Assembly (NCBI GenBank): GCA_015501055.1
Contig: JADNYV010000152.1
Span: 1 to 64,000, forward strand
DNA: 64,000 nucleotides
Direction: 5' to 3'
Origin: Mucidula mucida
Taxonomy: Eukaryota > Basidiomycota > Agaricomycetes > Agaricales > Physalacriaceae
The notes beneath the pieces were generated by a model, which was not told where the DNA came from, did not search any database, and saw nothing but the letters and a program-made list of their open reading frames with translations. A program made the translations under genes and the position numbers. Of the stretch, positions 20,916 through 33,418 are shown one piece after another; position 1 is the first letter of the stretch; each line of letters opens with the position of its first letter.

Positions 20916-23900
20916 ATGTCAGGCCGTATTTTCTGTAAACAAATCCTCCCCTGCAAATATCGTGCTCTTGGCTGCACCAAGAGTTTCTCGCGCATAAATA
21001 ATCTCACCACACATTTGCAGACATGCAAATACCGCAAAAATTGGCCACCTCCCGGCACCAAAGCGGCCTCATCTAGTCAGAAAGATGCCTCTCACCTTCT
21101 CAGTGTCACCTCCTCACTCTCCTCCTCAGATCCAGCCGAATTTGGGCAAATGGGCGACAACGACTCATTGGAAAGAGGTCACAGCAACGAGCACACAGAA
21201 TTTCATCTGTTTATCAATGGTATGTCTTTTGAACTGATAGGCCACATTATCTAACTATTATTGACAGGCAAACCGTGTGACAAGGATGATAACATTCTTT
21301 CCAATGATACCCTACCACCTCCCTTCGAGTACGAGTTCCCCAAAGGCGACTACTACTTATTTGCCAATCATCGCGGTTTTGAGCTCGCCGACTTACTTTA
21401 TTGGCGCAACCAGGCTCCTGCACAGGACATCAAAGATCTCTTGCAGATCTGGGCTGCCGACTTACAAGACTTGCCAGACGGTCGTTCGCCGCCTTTTGCT
21501 GATCCTGATGATCTCTATAATACTATTGATCTTTCGAAGCTTGGCTCTGTACCCTGGGAGCCGTTTAGTGTTGAGTATAATGGCGAGTTACCAAAGGATC
21601 GTTCGCTGGAGCCATGGATGGTGGAGAAATTTGATGTCTGGTTTTGAGACCCTCGGGCGGTACTTCATCAGCAGCTCGCAAACCAAGAGTTTGCGAAGGA
21701 GATGGATTTTACCCCAAAGCGGATCACCGACAAGCATGGCCGATGTCGATACCAGGACTTCATGTCTGATAATTGGGTATGGCGTCAAGCGGTATGTTTA
21801 GTTTTGTTTGCTTGTTAGAGTGATACTCACATTTCTGTGTAGAACATAATTGCCGAAGACCCCAACAACCACGATACGATGTTTGTGCCAACTATCTTTG
21901 GCAGCGATAAAACTACAGTCTCTGTTGCCACCGGCCAGAACAAATATTATCCTTTTTACATGTTGAACGGGCTAATTCATAACAATGTGCAACGTGCACA
22001 TCATAATGGTGTCACTTTGGTGGCCTTCTTTGCTATCCCAAAGAGTATGTATTTCATTTTGACTTCTTCAGCACCCACCTAACACCTCAGCAGCTGATCA
22101 AGAGCATAGTGATAGCCTTGAATTCCGCCGCTTTCATCAACAGCTCTTCCATAGTTCAATTTCCTATATTCTACAGTCTCTCAAACCTGGGATGACGACG
22201 CCGGAGATTGTGCGCTACGCCGATGGCCACTATTGACGTACCATTTACGGGCTTGGTCCGTATATCGGCAATATCCCGAGTAGGTTTTGCTTGCATGTTG
22301 TGTTCAAGGATGGTGTGCACGGTATGTCACCAGCTTCGCTATAATAATCTTTCTAATTGTCATTATAGCTGTACAGTGCATCACAACAATCTTGATGGAC
22401 TAGGTGATTGTTACATGCATGAACATACCAAGGCCGCCTTTGACAGCATGTCACCAAAGCAGCTCCGGAACGAGTACGGCATTGTCCACGGTATCTTGGT
22501 ATGTTAATTCTGAGTCATCATCCTTGAGTTGTGTCTGACATTTCATAGCCATTTACCAATGGGTTTTCCTGAGCCGATATTCACAAACTGTTGTCACCAG
22601 ATCTCCTCCACCAGCTGATTAAGGGAACCTTCAAGGATCACCTTGTTACATGGATTGAGGACTACCTCAAGCAGACACTCGGGAAGAAGGAGGCCTCAAA
22701 GATTCTGGCTGATATAGATCGACGGTGAATATCTTTGGGACTCTTTATTGAGCATACCTGATTGGTATATGTAGAATTGCGGTTGTTCCTTCGTTTTCCG
22801 GGTTATGTTGGTTTCCAAAGGGTTGCGCCTACAAGCAATGGACGGGCAACAACTCAAAGGCATTAATGAAGGTTCGTCATCTCTGACACGCCACAGTATC
22901 TCTTCTGATCTGGTGTTTAGGTTATTCTGCCCGCCATTGATAGACATGTTCCCCCTGGGATGGTGCACGCCATGGCGGCCTTTCTTGAATTCTGCCACCT
23001 TGTTCAGCGTGCTGTTCTTGATGAAGACAATCTTGTTGCCATTGATAATGCCTTGGCTTGGTACCATGCAGAACACCAGATCTTCTAGGACGAGGGCATT
23101 GTCGACACCTTCTCCCTTCCCTGCCAGCACTTCATGGTGCATTATCGACATCTCATACAAGAATTTGCCGCTCCCAATGGACTTTGCTCGTCCATCACCG
23201 AGTCCAAGCATATCAAGGCGGTTAAAGAGCCTTGGCGCCGGTCAAGCCGTTTTGAGGCCTTGAGGCAAATGCTCATCATCAACAAGCGCCTCAATAAATT
23301 GGCTGTGATGCGTGTATACTTCCATGTTCGTGGAATGCTTGCTGGAACGTGGTTTGATCCACCACTTCCCATTGATAGACCACCATCAGAGGAGCAGCAT
23401 CGGAAGGATGATGAGGACAATGATGGGAGTGATGTTGACGTGCCCCGATGTAATATTCTTGGAGAGGTTACATTGGCCAAGGTGCCATGTATGTGACTCT
23501 CTCGCACTTGAATGACATGCACTAACAAATCTTTAGTCCCACCAAAGACGTACAGTCACAATCTACACATTCTTGCACAGGAGTCCGGCCATCCACGGCT
23601 TCCAGAGCTGCTTTGTCGTTTCCTTTACAAATAGACGACTATCAATCCCACCCACACCCCCAAAGATGCACCTCTCAAACTTTGTCCATGCTATCATGGA
23701 AAGCTTTCACCTATCTGTCCGCTGTTGCCGAGTTCTATGCGCCGAGTGATCTCTCTGGCATTGGGGGTATGCGGAGAGAACATATTCAAGCAACTCCTCA
23801 CTGGTGTAATGGTCCTGCTTGCTATGACTGTGTCTTTGCTGAAGCTGATACGGCTTGCCCGGATTTCAGGGAATGCATGTCACTCGTGCCCTTCTTTTCA

Positions 23901-24205
23901 TGTTAGTGCGCTACTGGGATATGGTGTATCCGTGTGCGCTCATGAACTGGTACTCCGCTGTTGGCACCGCACCTGATCCCGATACGGGTCTCTGGGTTGT
24001 GATCCCAGATGTTGATTACAACAATTGTTTGGTGGAATCTGTTGTACACGTTGACTGTCTTCTGCGCGGAGCACATCTAATTGGCAAGTCGAACAGGAAC
24101 GAGTTTATTCCACGGGGTATGAAGCATACGGACACTCTTAATATTTTCCCGTCATTCTTTGTTAACAAATACGCTGATCATCACTCTTATGAGATTGCTT
24201 TCTGA
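20916..24205 (+). pseudogene. Plavaka transposase, copy 1
   Basis: Starts MSGRIFCKQILPCKY with a C-x6-C-x12-H-x3-C finger (CKYRALGC..HLQTC). Family blocks follow in order: TMFVPTIFGSDKTTVSVATG (about 21880-21935), SLKPGMTTPEIVRYADGHY (22170-22235), IYGLGPYIGNIPEQVL, ADIHKLLSPDLLHQLIKGTF (22573-22632), LADIDRRIAVVPSF, CSSITESKHIKAVKEPWRRS (23180-23240), and the C-terminal VNKYADHHSYEIAF with a stop at 24203-24205. TGA stops follow GHY (22235) and NGFS (about 22570), both at places where Arg is expected, and a TAG lies near 23086. Several introns of about 50 bp are visible. The transposase core cannot be made as it stands. Confidence 0.8.
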
Positions 24206-24399
24206 TTACCGTAGTACATTGTTATCATTCTCTTAACAAGTTGAATATATGTAGTAGTTGCTGTCTACATCACATTATTGAGGAGAAAATTCTGATTGAG
24301 ATGCTTGACTGTGTCGTATAACTTGAAGTTTTGCTAGTAGGGACTTCTGAAAGGGAAGACACATGAGCAACAAGAAAAGACACATTCATCTGAAGACAC

Positions 24400-24549
24400 T
24401 TTTAGAAAGACAAAGACATGAAAGATCAATTTCAGAAAGACAAAGACATGAAAGACCAATTTCAGAAAGATAAAGACACAAAAGACCAATTTCAAAAGAC
24501 CAAGATCGCAAAAGACCTCGGCCGAAAGACCAAGACAGGAAAGACCAAT
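24400..24549. repeat. Minisatellite, about five copies of a 30-bp unit
   Basis: The unit is roughly TTTCAGAAAGACAAAGACAT plus GAAAGACCAA, repeated with increasing divergence rightwards. It lies between the two Plavaka copies. The translation of the minus strand (FLKLVFHVFV repeats) is a by-product, not a gene. Confidence 0.8.
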
Positions 24550-24641
24550 CTTCTGTTTTTCTGATGCAGTCATAATCAAGCAGTTGTCGTAATGAGAATA
24601 TAATTTTTGAACACTGATACATTCACAATGACACAACAAGA

Positions 24642-27176
24642 CTAATCAGAAATGATTATTTTGGGCTCATCATCACCGGCTGCTGCACCGTCGCCTGCAC
24701 CCTCATCACCGCTCTCGTTCTCAATGTTATTAAATCCGCCATTGGCTATAATGAGCACCTCACATTTCCGGAAGATGTCTGCCCACTGGTGGGGATTCAA
24801 GTTCTTGATGAGAGGTATGACCTTGATTCGCGCCTCTTTGCCCCATGGATTGTTGTTGAATCCGGCAGCAGTTGTTTGTGGCTTCTTGCCTGCCTTTCTT
24901 ATATATACATTGTTGACAAAATATCCATTTTCCCAGAGCTTGAGGGAACATTTTACCTGCAGTACATTAGCAGATAAATTACTGAGGAAACACTATGCAC
25001 TGCAACAAAGCACACCACCATAGCACCAATTGGGAATCCATTCTTCTCAAAATAGTCCAATCTTTTGGTGAGGTCCTTACCAAGGAGTTGTACAAGGTAG
25101 CTAACGTGATGGGAGAAGGACTCAAGTAGTAGCACACCGCAAAACAATTCTGTATGCTGTGAAGATGTTAGATGTAATTAATTGGCAAGTCAAGATATGA
25201 TATCATGTTGCCAAATTCATCCTCATATGCAAAGGCATTCTTCTCGAGATAGAGTGCCACAAATTTGCGCTTCCGCTTAATGGTAGGCCATTGCCTAATC
25301 ATACTCTTGTCCTCCATTAGTTGGAACATATAAAGGATGGTGTTCTTTCTAATTTTGCTATGCCACGTCCTTAAGGCCTGAAATGCCTATAAATTGTTAG
25401 CATCCTACATCACACAGAGAAGATGCATACCACTGAGTAGATTGCTGGGTGATCTTGGCGTTTTATAGACTTGTCCTTGTACTTGATAACACTAGAGAGC
25501 TTGGGAAATACGGAAATCCAGCACTGCAAAACTTTGACGCACAGCTGGCTGTTGGTGTTTGCATTAACAGGGTCCAAGTATGTGCCCACCCAGACAATAA
25601 GGAAGGGGACAATGTCTTTGTCCCAGTTAACGAGTTGGGCGGGAGACATAACAGGCAAGTTCTGTTTGGCATAATTTGCCCAAGGTGCTGAGCCGCTCCC
25701 ACACTTTTTGCCATCAATCTTTGCAACATCCGCAAGAACAAGCTTGACATTGTCTTCTTTCTTCTGTCAACATTGTTAGGATCACTTGTTGACCACAACC
25801 ATTACTTATGATCTGGGACCATTTGAGAAACACCCTTAGCTTGAGCCAGCCGGCAGCAGCCTGTGTGGTCTGCAACTTGTCTTGATCAAACGCGCCCGGC
25901 TCCTGTTTGTTGCCGCTAGTATGCACAGATTTTGCCAATGAAACCATTGATAATGCCAAAGGACGAAGGATTGTGTAAAGCTTTGCTTGCCAATTCTTTT
26001 TGATGCCACCGTTAATGGCAGTCTTCTTAGTAGCCTTGGATCTATGAAACAGTCAGTAAGGCTCATTTGGTACATGTAATGCACTTATTCTTTGTAGATG
26101 ACTGCAACTTTGGGACTGGCACAATGGTGGGCTTTGACAGGGCAACATTGCACATTGGCTGTGTTGAGGTGCAAATTAATGATTTCTTGGTCTAGGTACA
26201 TGTTAGAAGTGGTATATGACTTAGAAGAGCCTTACCTGTCATTCAGCTTTCTTCTTCTTATTCCCCTTAGTCTTATTTTTCTTTGCCTATGCCATCTTAA
26301 TGAATGTCATGAATTGTTGAACAACTGGGTCATCAGGATCAAGACCCTCTGGTACGGAAGTGTTTAACTTCTGGCGCGGTTTCTTCAATGTCTGTGGTTG
26401 AGCACTGTTTGGACACGGCTTAAGAACATGGGTTAATAGAGACTAATCAGTGCAAGGACTATGATGCTTACCTTGCGCTTTCCTTTTGAATTGGGCTTGT
26501 TGTACTCCGCATCATCTTCCTCATCCTTGTCCTCATCATACTCGCTTCCATCACCTTCCTCATCCACATACTCCTCCCCACTGCTTGTCATATCTATATC
26601 ACTAAGTCAAACACTACCATTATTTTCTGGCATGGTGTTACTTCATTCCTGCTCACCACCGCCACTTGCTGCAACATCATCCTTTCCTTCGTCACTATAC
26701 TGCCTACCAAAGTTGTTGGTACTGCTATTATCCCCATTACCAAGTTCAAAGCCAAAGCCAGCCTCTGACTTGCTTGTAGGCGGGCCATCAGCGCCGTTGA
26801 CAGGCATTACACCTTCATTAACATCTTTGGTTTCTGGCTTGTCTAGCATCATCTCCTCCTTGTTATTGAGCAATGTAAAAGCAAGGCTTGGCTTAACTGA
26901 AATATCAGTCTGCAGGCCCGGTACTAGGGGAAGAGGAAGCTTGTTGGGACGTAGCATCTGGCTTGCCTTCTTGGTGGCAGCATGCACATTCTCAAACTTG
27001 GCCACCCTTCTTTTTGCTGCCTGCTGCTTAGCCAAGTGTTTGGCCTCTTCAGTGTCCTTCTACTAACGCTTGGCTTCCTCTGCAGCCTCCTTTTTTTGCT
27101 TGATTACTGCAATCTTGGCGCAAGTTCTCTTTTTGAGACCTGGCGGGAGTACAAACTTCTTTTTGCGGGTGTACAT
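24642..27176 (-). pseudogene. Accessory ORF of a second Plavaka-type element
   Basis: The minus-strand start is ATG 27176 (MYTRKKKFVLPPGLKKRTCA), followed by a Lys/Ala-rich coiled-coil-like stretch, an acidic low-complexity region (about 26500-26700) and later exons with WANYAKQNLPVMSPAQLVNW (about 25620-25680) and KVIPLIKNLNPHQWADIFRK (about 24790-24850). It ends EPKIIISD with a stop at 24642-24644. I do not recognise a domain. It sits head-to-head with transposase sequence at 27.4 kb, the same layout as the first Plavaka copy, though the proteins are not obviously the same. Frame interruptions are frequent. Confidence 0.45.
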
Positions 27177-27417
27177 AGGAGCTGGCAGAAGCTAAAGTAG
27201 GTTAGGTGATGGTTCCACTTGACATTGGAAATTTACTTGTCGGCAGGTAAGCCACCTATTTTCAATGTTGTTATTATCCTAACTGTGATTGGATAGCCTT
27301 CATCCTCAACCATCATCAACTCTGACAATGCCCCATGCCTAACAATTTCATGGACAAGAGCCTATATGATGCATATTCCATAATTGTTGCCAGGTATTTA
27401 CCAGCACAGGAGGATGC

Positions 27418-28450
27418 ATGTGCCACATCAATGCTTTACATTGTTTTAGGGGAACTCACATTGTTAATACTGGTCCAATTGAACGGACACTATTGCCTGA
27501 GCGCAATACTTCACCTTTCTTAAATGGTGCTCCTAGTCCGCCCTTAATAGACAGTCCGCCATGCAAGCTATCTTCGCCACCTAAGCATTATAAAATCTTT
27601 CACCCACATCTTGATGGTTTGTTATTTATTGCTATAGATATCTCATATACTGATTTTTTCTTTTGTAGGTTAACCTTGCAACGAGGCAGGGGCAGATCTA
27701 CCCCAGGAAGTCTGCCACCACCACATTACCACCACTACCCAAAGCCAAACAGTATGCACCGTTTAGTGATGATGTGCTGTTCAACCTTGCCAACTTCCTC
27801 TACCAGGATGTAGAGCTGTCTCAAAGCAAAACCAACACCCTCATGCGCCTACTGAAGCGATGGAGTCTGTGATTTGTCAATAATCCAGAGGACGCAACAG
27901 CCTCTTTTCTAAACCACAAGCACATGCAGGGCCTTATTACTGACATCCCGCTGGGCAGTGCACCCTAGAAGTGTTTTGTCATTAAGCCGTCCCCTAATCT
28001 TCCTTGCAACACACCTGAGTGGCGTAAATCAGAATACCAAGTCTGTATTATGACGTCAATGTGGTTCTTTCCAATATTTTCACCAATCCAGACTTCACAA
28101 CCAAGTTTGATGCCACACCATATATTAATTTGGATGCCAACAAAAGCGGTGTTGGTGTGATTTTTATATCTAGAAATTTTGGCTGGAATCATGTGGTACA
28201 TTTAGAGGACTTCTATCTTTCATGTGAACTCATTTGTCATTTAAAACACAATCTATTTAAACAATTCATCCACAGAGGGTGTTATGCTCATGCCCGTTAT
28301 TATTGGTAGCAATAAGACTATGGTTTCTGTTGCCACCAGCAATGTCGAGTATATCCACCTACGTGACTCTGTTGTATGAGGCAAGCCGCCTCGTCCAAAC
28401 AAGAAAGCTTGGCGTGCAAACATGGGATGACGTCACATTCCTGAACCTCG
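27418..28450 (+). pseudogene. Plavaka-type transposase fragment, copy 2
   Basis: YAPFSDDVLFNLANFLYQDV, then NHKHMQGLITDIPLGSAP (27910-27965), NPDFTTKFDATPYINLDANK (28080-28145) and EGVMLMPVIIGSNKTMVSVA (28275-28335) are N-terminal and early core blocks of a Plavaka transposase. Stops interrupt it (TGA at about 27870 where Arg is expected, TAG at 27966 where Trp is expected). Similarity fades after about 28450, before the remainder of the catalytic core, and a copia fragment follows from 28.7 kb. Confidence 0.65.
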
Positions 28451-28739
28451 CCGCTCATTGTATTCATCTGTCCGTTTAGCTCGCCAACGTTGCTCATACT
28501 ATCCTGTTTGTGCTCGAAATATTCCATTATCTTGTAGAGCAGCTATTGTTCATTATACTTCTCATTATCTAGCACAGTATATATACTTCTTGTAGCCTAC
28601 TGAAATATCATTGGTTCTTCACTTGTTACTTGTGTGCACTTGAAAGCTTTCTCATTTGCAACTCTATCTATTCTATCAGGTTATTGGGCCCCGCCTCCAT
28701 TGCCAGTAACCCCGCTGTCATTTATGCTACCTTGTTGCC

Positions 28740-30454
28740 ATGTCTATCACCACCCTCATCGATACACTCCCTTCCACTGTCCCGCAGTTGAAGCAATCTG
28801 GCCTCAACTGGGGAATCTTCTCCATTCGCTTTAAAGATTCTGTTTGTGCCAAGCCGGACCTCTGGGGTCATTTTGATGGCACATCAACGTGTTCCGTGGC
28901 AACTACTGTACCACCGATGCAGGCGGAAGCGGACACAATTGCGAAATGAGACAAGGACAAGTGCGCCGCTTGCGCTCTCCTCACCCAGAAGATTCCTGAC
29001 TCCACCTTATGCGCATCAGGAACAAGATGACCGTAAAGGAACGCTGGGACGCGATCAAGACGGAGTATACGGAGAAGGGCACATACGCGCAGACCCAGCT
29101 CCGGTCTGACTTCATGATGTCGAAGGTTGACGACAAGGGCAATGTTCGCGAGTTCCTGGAAGGCCTGCGAGTGAAACAAGAAGAGTTAGATACTCTCGGA
29201 GTAACAATTTTAGAAGACGATTACCGGTCAACAATCATTTCATCCCTCCCCGTTTCCCTCTCCAATTTTGCGTCAAACCAGCTTTTGGCGGCGAAGATGT
29301 TCACCCTCACCAAGACCATTGATCCCAACGTCCTCATCATCACAATCTCCAAGAATATGATCGGCAAAAGTCTCAGCGCGGCAAGTGGGCAGCAGCCAAG
29401 GCCGCGCAGGAGAATGTTGTGTTGTCGGCGGAGTCCTCCAAGGACAAAGGAAAGGGTCGTCAGGGTGGAAAGAAGAAAGGTGTTTGCTTCAATTGCGGTG
29501 AGGAGGGCCACTGGAGAAACAAGTGCCCAAGCCAAAGAAGAAGAAGGAATATTCCGCTGATGCTGTCGAGTCCGACAGCGACAATGCCTTTGAGGCTGAT
29601 GACGATGATGATTTGTCGTGGTCCTCCGACGACACTCTGCCACCCTTGTACAGTGTGTCCAAGTCAGAAGAGTCTGACTGGTTCTCGGAGGAGGAGAAGG
29701 AGGAGGAGAGTGATTGGTTTTCCATTGACAATGATGACACGGGCGGAGATGAATTAAAGGATCTGAAATCCGAGGAGCATGCTGCCGCCGCCGTCATAGA
29801 ACCTGTTGAAACAGTCAGCGAGGTCACAAGGAGGAAGACAAGAACACACCAAGCTCTACAACTCTGGGTGCACTCGACATATCACTCCGTATTGCAGCGA
29901 CATCTTGAACTATGTCGCTATTCCTGCCAAGTTCTTCCGTGCTGCAAATAAAGGATGTTTTAGTGCGACCAGAATGGGCGAGTTGCTCATTGACATACCC
30001 AATGGTTCGTAGACCTCGCAGCTAAGGTTGTTGAAGTCCTTTTTTCTCTGGATGTTCCGCACACCTTGTCTTGGTATCACGTCTCGATGACACTGGATAC
30101 GAGCTTGTTTTTGGAGGCGGTCACTGTGTAATTCGCCGCCCAGATGGCCAGACTATTGGCAAGATCCCAAAGGTTGGCAGAGGCCTGTATTGTGTTGAGC
30201 ACAAACATGGGGTGTATGCCGCAATGGATGAACTCACTGTTGAAAAGTTCCATCGGCGCATGGGCCATATTTTGCCCGAGCTTGCGCGACGCCTTGTCGA
30301 GAAAGGCTATGTCCACGGAGTACGGCTTGTCGACTCTCCCGCTGGTCCATTCTTCTGCAAGTCCTGCGTGTATGGGAAGGCGATGAGGAAGCCTGTCTCG
30401 AAGTATCGTGAGGGTGAAAGGGCAACTGAATTTGGGGTTGGGCCCCAGGCTTGA
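28740..30454 (+). mobile_element. Ty1/copia retrotransposon fragment (gag, protease, pre-integrase only)
   Basis: Gag of the UBN2/copia type starts at ATG 28740 (MSITTLIDTLPSTVPQLKQS) and continues KERWDAIKTEYTEKGTYAQT and NVREFLEGLRVKQEELDTLG (29100-29200). A zinc knuckle CFNCGEEGHWRNKC is at 29485-29530. The protease site reads NSGCTRHIT where DSGCT is expected (about 29855). The GAG-pre-integrase block LYCVEHKHGVYAAMDELTVE..FHRRMGH..CKSCVYGKA spans 30190-30385. The element stops at about 30450, before integrase, RT and RNase H. No LTR was recognised at either side. A TGA at 28947 and frame shifts make it dead. Confidence 0.8.
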
Positions 30455-30998
30455 GGCTGTAGGCCAACCAAAAGCACGAATGGTAGCCTGATTTAATAAT
30501 ACATCACTCCAATAACCATTACTTACATTTCAATAATGACGTGTTGTCGAAGATGTCTAGTATGAGATGAATACACAGCCAACTCGAGTGTAAGTAGAGT
30601 ATCTGAGTCATGGGTGTGACGTTAGACATTGTTGCTGTGTTGTGATTCAGGTGGAGGCTCGCAATCGATATGTTCTCTCTCGTTATCACAGTTACAGTTC
30701 TGAGTTTTAGTCGGATAATTATTGAAGGAACGTATGTCAAAGACTATGTACACAGTGCCAACTGTGATGCGAACTTTACTGAACTGCTGCCGCGTATAGA
30801 TGCTTGAACAGTATCCGTCTCTATAGGTATTGCGTTCAACTGCATTGTCCCCGATGACTTCAAGGCAAGACTCTATTAGAGGCGCCTGCCGGTACAGCGC
30901 GTGCCCTCGTATCCACTCAGGCACCTCCGACTGGGTTTTAACTTTCTGTGATCGATTTTCCCACCTGTTGTTGTCTTCCCGCCACCATCTCAGCTGCC
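30455..30998. other. Intergenic, no supported gene
   Basis: This lies between the truncated copia fragment and the start codon of FunK1 gene F4. No coding motif, LTR or repeat was recognised. It must hold the F4 promoter. Confidence 0.5.
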
Positions 30999-33276
30999 AT
31001 GTCACATCCAGCGCGCAAGATGGAGCCCATCCCACCGGCGCAATTCTATGGACCAGCTCGTCCCATCCGAAGTCAAACGCTCCAAGTACCAGACACATCC
31101 ATCCGTGATGCCCTGCCCTCCAATTATCCATATTCTTCATATAGCGGCCAGTACAGACAGGATGCGTTTCTTCAGGCAGAGAAGGAGCTGAAGGGGAGGT
31201 ATGTCCGCACCATGCCCAATGCTTTTCTCGACCATTATCTCCCAAATCACCCGGATGGCATGCCTGTTATCCAGTCCAAGCCGTTCAAGGAGGTGGCGAA
31301 GCACAGAGTCGAGAAGAATATGTACGAACCTTTGGTCTGTTGATAATCTTATTTTCGTTTTGTAGCACAATTCTGATTCCAGCAGATAACTGCTCTTGCG
31401 CCCTTCCTCAAAAGTGGCTGGACGGCGGTCAACTCCTCCGATTCACCGGATCCGGACTCAGGCTATTTATTCGGCCACAGGGTCAAGCCTGACATTTCAG
31501 TGTACTCCTCCCATGATCCTTCCATCGACCGTCCATGCCGTGCATGTGACATGGAGACGTTCATAGAACTCAAGGTCTTCCTCCGCGATGAGCCCTTCAG
31601 CGACGACAACGACTTGGAAAAGCCCTCTGGTAACAGCTGCGAGTCCCGTGGTCAGCTGATCACATATCTAAACGCTATGCAGGCTGCACAGTATAGGACT
31701 CACTCCTTTGGCGTCTTCATTCTCGGGGACACCTGTCGGCTCTTACGCCACACTCTCAGTGGCATAGAGTTCACGAAATCTTTCAAGTACACAAGGACAC
31801 CTTACCTTCAAAGATTCTTCTGGCGACTCTCGCACGCTACTCCCGAACGTCGTGGCATTGACACCACTTTCGAACTTGTTTCAACCAACGACCTAGCATC
31901 AGTCATGGCTCGTAAATTGCTCGAACTCGAAGCTGCTGAAAAGCCTTTATGGAAGGTTTCGGTTGCCGAGCGTTCGTTCTATGTCGGACCGCCCTTTACG
32001 CGCAGCCATCACTACCCCATCGGCCGCGGGACACGTTGTTTCGTGGCCATCGATTGCGTCACGAGTTGTAGATATTTTATCAAGGATACGTGGCGGTTGG
32101 ATGCATATCATCGCGAAGGTGATGTATACGCCAGGCTTCACAAACACAACGTGCGGAATATCGCCGGAGTAGTTGCTTCGGGCGATGTCCTTAACCATCA
32201 CTGTGGGTCCTTCCCCAGCCTGCCGGTCTGGTTTGTTCCCAAGGATAACAAAATACGCAAGCACACGCATTATCGTCTTGTTCTCGACGTCGTTGGAATC
32301 CCTCTTGCTCAATTTCCTTCCACATACTGGTTCGTCTCATGTATTCGCGATTGCGCACTGGGTAAGCTGTCTTTCCATACCTGCCAGCAAATTGTTTGCT
32401 CATATGTCTACAGCTCACATGGACGCGTTCACCAAAGCCGGCGTGGAGCACCGTGATATTTCGGTCGGCAACATTGTCTTCGTGAGGAATGAAGATGGAA
32501 CTTACAGTGCCATTCTCATCGATTGGGAGTTCGCAAAATATATTGAGGATGCTCCGAACAGGGTCTCCGAACGAACGGTGTGTACAAAAACTGTAGAAAT
32601 GATCCTTGTCTGACTGTTTGCGTACAGGGTACGCTGCAATTCAGGGCTGCTCGTCTGTGCAGTGCGTCGCCTCCGCCTCGCACAATAGGAGATGACATAG
32701 AATCGTTTGTTCTTCTGTTACTCTGGATGGCTATTCGGTACGCCCAAAACAACATGGCACCGAGTGAGCGCGGCGACGCCCTTGCGAGGTTTGAAGTCGG
32801 TCGAACCAAGACGGATATGATTCTTACGGGGACAAATGGCGTTGTCGCCATGAAGCTCTCATCCTCAGACTTGACATATGTGCTGATAGTGTCATTGAAA
32901 TTTTTCATGGCGTACAAACTGTTGGATCCCGTGACGAAAGAAAGCCGAGGGGGGAGGAGCTTAGCGGACGACAAGCTTTGCTGGCGGTCATGGCTGGCTT
33001 ATCGACATCCTCAGTGACGCATTGCAGAATGACTTATGGAAGGCGAGGAAGGATCCCTATGATGCGGATCAAAAAGTTGAAACCAAATTGGAAGTGGTGG
33101 ACCTCAAGAGGAAATCGGAATGCTCAGAGTATGAGCAATTGCATGCGATTAAGCGACCGTTCGGTAGTGAACTTCGGACCAATTTTGTTGAAGAAGGCGA
33201 AGAAGATGTTGATGACGACCCAGAAGACGAAGGAGATTGGGACGATGACGAGATCATAGAATCTTCACTTGAATGA
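30999..33276 (+). CDS. FunK1 kinase F4, full-length N-terminus, damaged C-lobe
   Basis: ATG 30999 gives MSHPARKMEPIPPAQFYGPA. Intron 31335-31385 joins to ITALAPFLKSGW. The classic FunK1 block AAQYRTHSFGVFILGDTCRL lies at about 31680-31740, then GRGTRCFVAIDC and IKDTWRLDAYHREGDVYARL (N-lobe), HYRLVLDVVGIPL, intron 32362-32413, and the catalytic loop VEHRDISVGNIVF with HRD intact. LIDWEF stands for DFG. Intron 32578-32627 leads to RTIGDDIESFVLLLLW. At about 32885-32980 several short deletions relative to F5 and F8 break the frame. The frame recovers for an acidic tail (DPEDEGDWDDDEIIESSLE, stop 33274-33276). It is the only long member of the cluster and the only one at 31-48 kb with a canonical loop. 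If the deletions are real, the protein ends in the C-lobe. Confidence 0.75.
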
Positions 33277-33418
33277 ATGTAAATTTCTTAGACAACCATA
33301 ATGTATGATTCTTTTTCTACGTGATAATTGAAGGACTTGGAACGGTAGCCAGTTCGAATCAAATGTTGTCCGAGTCTGAGCCCGCAACTTAATACGGCGC
33401 ATTGAGTCAATACATTCG

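Larger units (their letters stand above)
18592..24300. mobile_element. Plavaka-type (CACTA-related) DNA transposon, copy 1
   Basis: The block holds a Plavaka transposase on the plus strand (20916-24205) and a divergent accessory ORF on the minus strand (down to about 18820). The G3 breakpoint is followed at once by CACTACTCAACTCCCG, which could be a CACTA-type terminus. I did not find its inverted partner to the right, so both outer ends are estimates. Confidence 0.55.

Noticed and set aside
24334..24639. Repeat protein FLKLVFHVFV on the minus strand
   Set aside because: Translation of a 30-bp minisatellite; no start context and no flanking coding signal.
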